Below, piece by piece: positions 6,169 to 7,503 of a stretch of 7,503 nucleotides of DNA (position 1 is the first letter of the stretch; the number at the start of each line of letters is the position of its first letter). The notes under the pieces are model-generated. The model was given only the letters and a program-made list of their open reading frames with translations. It searched no databases and was not told where the DNA came from. This DNA comes from Microbacteriaceae bacterium. Lineage in GTDB: Bacteria > Actinomycetota > Actinomycetes > Actinomycetales > Microbacteriaceae. Made by a program: the position numbers and the translations under genes. The stretch spans positions 1-7,503 of the forward strand of contig CANGGA010000049.1 of NCBI GenBank assembly GCA_947453285.1, read 5' to 3'.

Positions 6169-6791
6169 TGAACACTCGCGAACAGAACACTGCTAACGAC
6201 TGCTGCAGTCAGAATGCTGGCGCCAAGCCAGTTGATTCTGCTGCTGTAGTCGACGGCTGTGCTTGTGGTTCGAAATTCGTCGATTCGGGTTCGAGCGAGA
6301 TGTGCTGCCAAACCGCTGTCGCTGGCGGGGGAGTCGCTAGCAATAATGGTGCTGCCGTCGAAACTTGCTGTGTTGACACCCTTCAGGTCGCTAGCCGAGA
6401 CGCCGCTGAGCGAACCGGTCTTGCTGTACATGCTCATTCGACTCATGCGTCTGCGACCGTTTGCGGGTGCAACCCAGACACGAACGCTTCTGTCATCGAG
6501 TTTGAAGGTAAGCGCGAAGCGAGTGTCGATTTCTCGAACGTCTTGCCAGCCAATGGTGAAGGTGCGCAGCGGGTTCACAACCCTCACCCCTTCGTCGCTC
6601 AGCTCAAGCTTCGGGCGAATCAAGAACAGCCAAGCAACGGTGGTTGCTGTGGCGGCAACGCCAAGGTCAAGGCCGAGGGTGCTGCCATCGCTGTAGAACA
6701 CGCTCTGAGCAACCCAGAGGGCAACAAAAACGAAAACGGCTGCTGCGAAACCGTAGGCAGCCTTTGGCTTGAAAACTTCGACATTAGTCAT
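6165..6791 (-). CDS. PH-domain membrane protein, antisense within the transporter cluster
   Basis: A 208-residue protein with two hydrophobic segments at the N-terminus (about 12-31 and 42-58), a bacterial PH-like domain and a C-terminal hydrophobic segment (187-206). The domain is marked by LELSDEGVRVVNPLRTFTIGW (62-82), then QDVREIDTRFALTF and RSVRVWVAP (102-109). This pattern, with NPLRT and the following I-x-W, is common in actinobacterial PH-domain proteins of unknown role, including those related to the mycobacterial CFP-6 antigen. A Ser-rich, low-complexity linker covers about 115-160. The ATG at 6791-6789 follows an in-frame TGA directly, so no longer form exists; no clear ribosome site is seen. 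It lies opposite to, and between, the second permease and the ATPase genes. A link to transport is not shown. Confidence 0.85.
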   Translation of the reverse strand: MTNVEVFKPKAAYGFAAAVFVFVALWVAQSVFYSDGSTLGLDLGVAATATTVAWLFLIRPKLELSDEGVRVVNPLRTFTIGWQDVREIDTRFALTFKLDDRSVRVWVAPANGRRRMSRMSMYSKTGSLSGVSASDLKGVNTASFDGSTIIASDSPASDSGLAAHLARTRIDEFRTTSTAVDYSSRINWLGASILTAAVVSSVLFASVH

Positions 6792-6835
6792 GAGTCAATC
6801 ATCGCAGGCGAGTTCGCCATGTCGATCGAAGAAAG

Positions 6836-6864
6836 AATATAGGTATGACTGAGCCAGTACTAAA
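6836..6864 (-). promoter_or_regulatory. Weak candidate promoter for the PH-domain gene
   Basis: Reading the minus strand, TATATT (6841-6836) matches the -10 consensus at five of six positions. TTTAGT (6864-6859) lies 17 nt upstream but matches the -35 poorly. The element would overlap the first codons of the ATPase gene and give a leader of about 40 nt. Confidence 0.28.
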
Positions 6865-7503
6865 GGTCTCCAATTACAACGTCGACTTCTGGGTTGACGG
6901 TGTTTGGTACCCAGCAGCAATTGACATGAACTATGAGGTTCGCCCGGGTCAAACTCTTGCCATCGTTGGTGAGTCGGGATCTGGAAAGAGCTCTAGCTCG
7001 ATGGGTCTGATGGGCTTGCTTGCCAGCAACGCACGCACCAGCGGCACCGTTGAGGTCAAGGGTGTCGACATGCTTTCGGCCAGCCCAGCCACCGTGCGCA
7101 AGTACCGAGGCAAAGAGGTTGCCTACATCTTCCAGGAGCCAATGACGGCTCTCAACCCGGTCTACACAATCGGTTTTCAGATTGTAGAAACCCTTCGCAA
7201 CCACTTTCCGATGGGTCCAACCGCGGCTCGTGAGCGTGCTGTTGAACTTTTGACCCTGGTTGACATTCCTAACCCGGCGGCTTCGTTCGACAAGTATCCT
7301 CACCAGCTCTCTGGTGGCCAGAAGCAGCGCGCAATGATTGCGGTTGCTCTCGCCTGTGACCCAGCGCTTTTGATTGCTGACGAGCCAACCACGGCTCTTG
7401 ACGTTACCGTTCAGGCAGAAATTCTCGACCTCATGCGCGACCTTCGCCACAAGTTGAACTCAGGCATCTTGCTAATCACCCACGACATGGGTGTGGTTGC
7501 AGA
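6845..7503 (+). CDS. DppD/OppD-type ABC transporter ATP-binding protein (N-terminal part, cut by the window edge)
   Basis: The open frame from ATG 6845 runs 219 codons to the window end without a stop. All nucleotide-binding motifs are present: Walker A GESGSGKS (42-49), Q-loop YIFQEPMTALNP (94-105, Gln97), ABC signature LSGGQKQR (155-162), Walker B ALLIADEP (174-181) followed by the D-loop ALD, and the switch His in LLITHDMGVV (209-218). FQEPMTALNP is characteristic of the oligopeptide/dipeptide (family 5) ATPases, which fits the upstream permeases. The ATG is preceded by GAAAGAA (6831-6837), a modest ribosome site. Whether this is a single-domain subunit or a DppD-DppF fusion, common in Actinobacteria, lies beyond the window. 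No clear promoter is seen directly upstream, so its transcript probably comes through the antisense PH-domain gene from the permease genes. Confidence 0.96.
   Translation, partial: MTEPVLKVSNYNVDFWVDGVWYPAAIDMNYEVRPGQTLAIVGESGSGKSSSSMGLMGLLASNARTSGTVEVKGVDMLSASPATVRKYRGKEVAYIFQEPMTALNPVYTIGFQIVETLRNHFPMGPTAARERAVELLTLVDIPNPAASFDKYPHQLSGGQKQRAMIAVALACDPALLIADEPTTALDVTVQAEILDLMRDLRHKLNSGILLITHDMGVVA

Noticed and set aside
6161..6180. Possible terminator between the DppC-type and PH-domain genes
   Set aside because: Only a 4-bp AGTG/CACT inverted repeat with a 2-nt loop and no T-run on either strand.
6168..6842. 224-codon plus-strand open frame, Cys-rich, starting with GTG on the permease stop and ending 2 nt before the ATPase start
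   Set aside because: It fits the gap neatly but resembles no known family. Its CC pairs are the antisense of Ala codons (GCA/GCC) in the PH-domain gene, whose minus-strand product has membrane segments and a recognisable PH-like domain. Proteomics would settle it if doubt remains.
6860..7450. Minus-strand 196-codon open frame
   Set aside because: Antisense to the ATPase gene, which has every nucleotide-binding motif; the product is low-complexity with no family resemblance.

Overview
The window looks like actinobacterial DNA of roughly balanced base composition, most like a small-genome freshwater Microbacteriaceae (Luna/Aquiluna/Rhodoluna-type). This rests on protein style, codon choice, GTG and TTG starts and very tight gene packing. 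It is an inference, because no rRNA or other marker gene is present.

Left part (1-1281, minus strand): three genes with overlapping ends, transcribed leftward. They are a small DCC/DUF393 thiol-disulfide protein, a LysE-family exporter, and the N-terminal part of a membrane protein resembling actinobacterial CPBP-family intramembrane proteases, cut by the window edge. Region 1282-1493 is the divergent intergenic space. It holds the leader of the next gene, in which a 9-nt segment is the exact complement of the ribosome-binding site.

Right part (1494-7503, mainly plus strand): a family 5 (oligopeptide/dipeptide-type) ABC importer. The order is binding protein (1494-3353), a strong UUCG-capped terminator (3378-3420), an oversized DppB-type permease (3521-5077), a DppC-type permease (5080-6168) and the start of a DppD-type ATPase (6845 to the edge). 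The binding protein should capture substrate outside the cell, the two permeases form the channel, and the ATPase drives transport. The terminator and a second leader allow the binding protein to be made in excess of the membrane parts.

Odd points: a gene for a PH-domain membrane protein (6165-6791) lies on the opposite strand between the second permease and the ATPase, with its stop codon overlapping the permease stop. The binding protein has a secretion signal but no lipobox cysteine. The first permease carries about 170 extra hydrophobic residues. The permease leader has two compact hairpins before a TTG start. No tRNA, rRNA, CRISPR array, insertion sequence or phage gene was seen.
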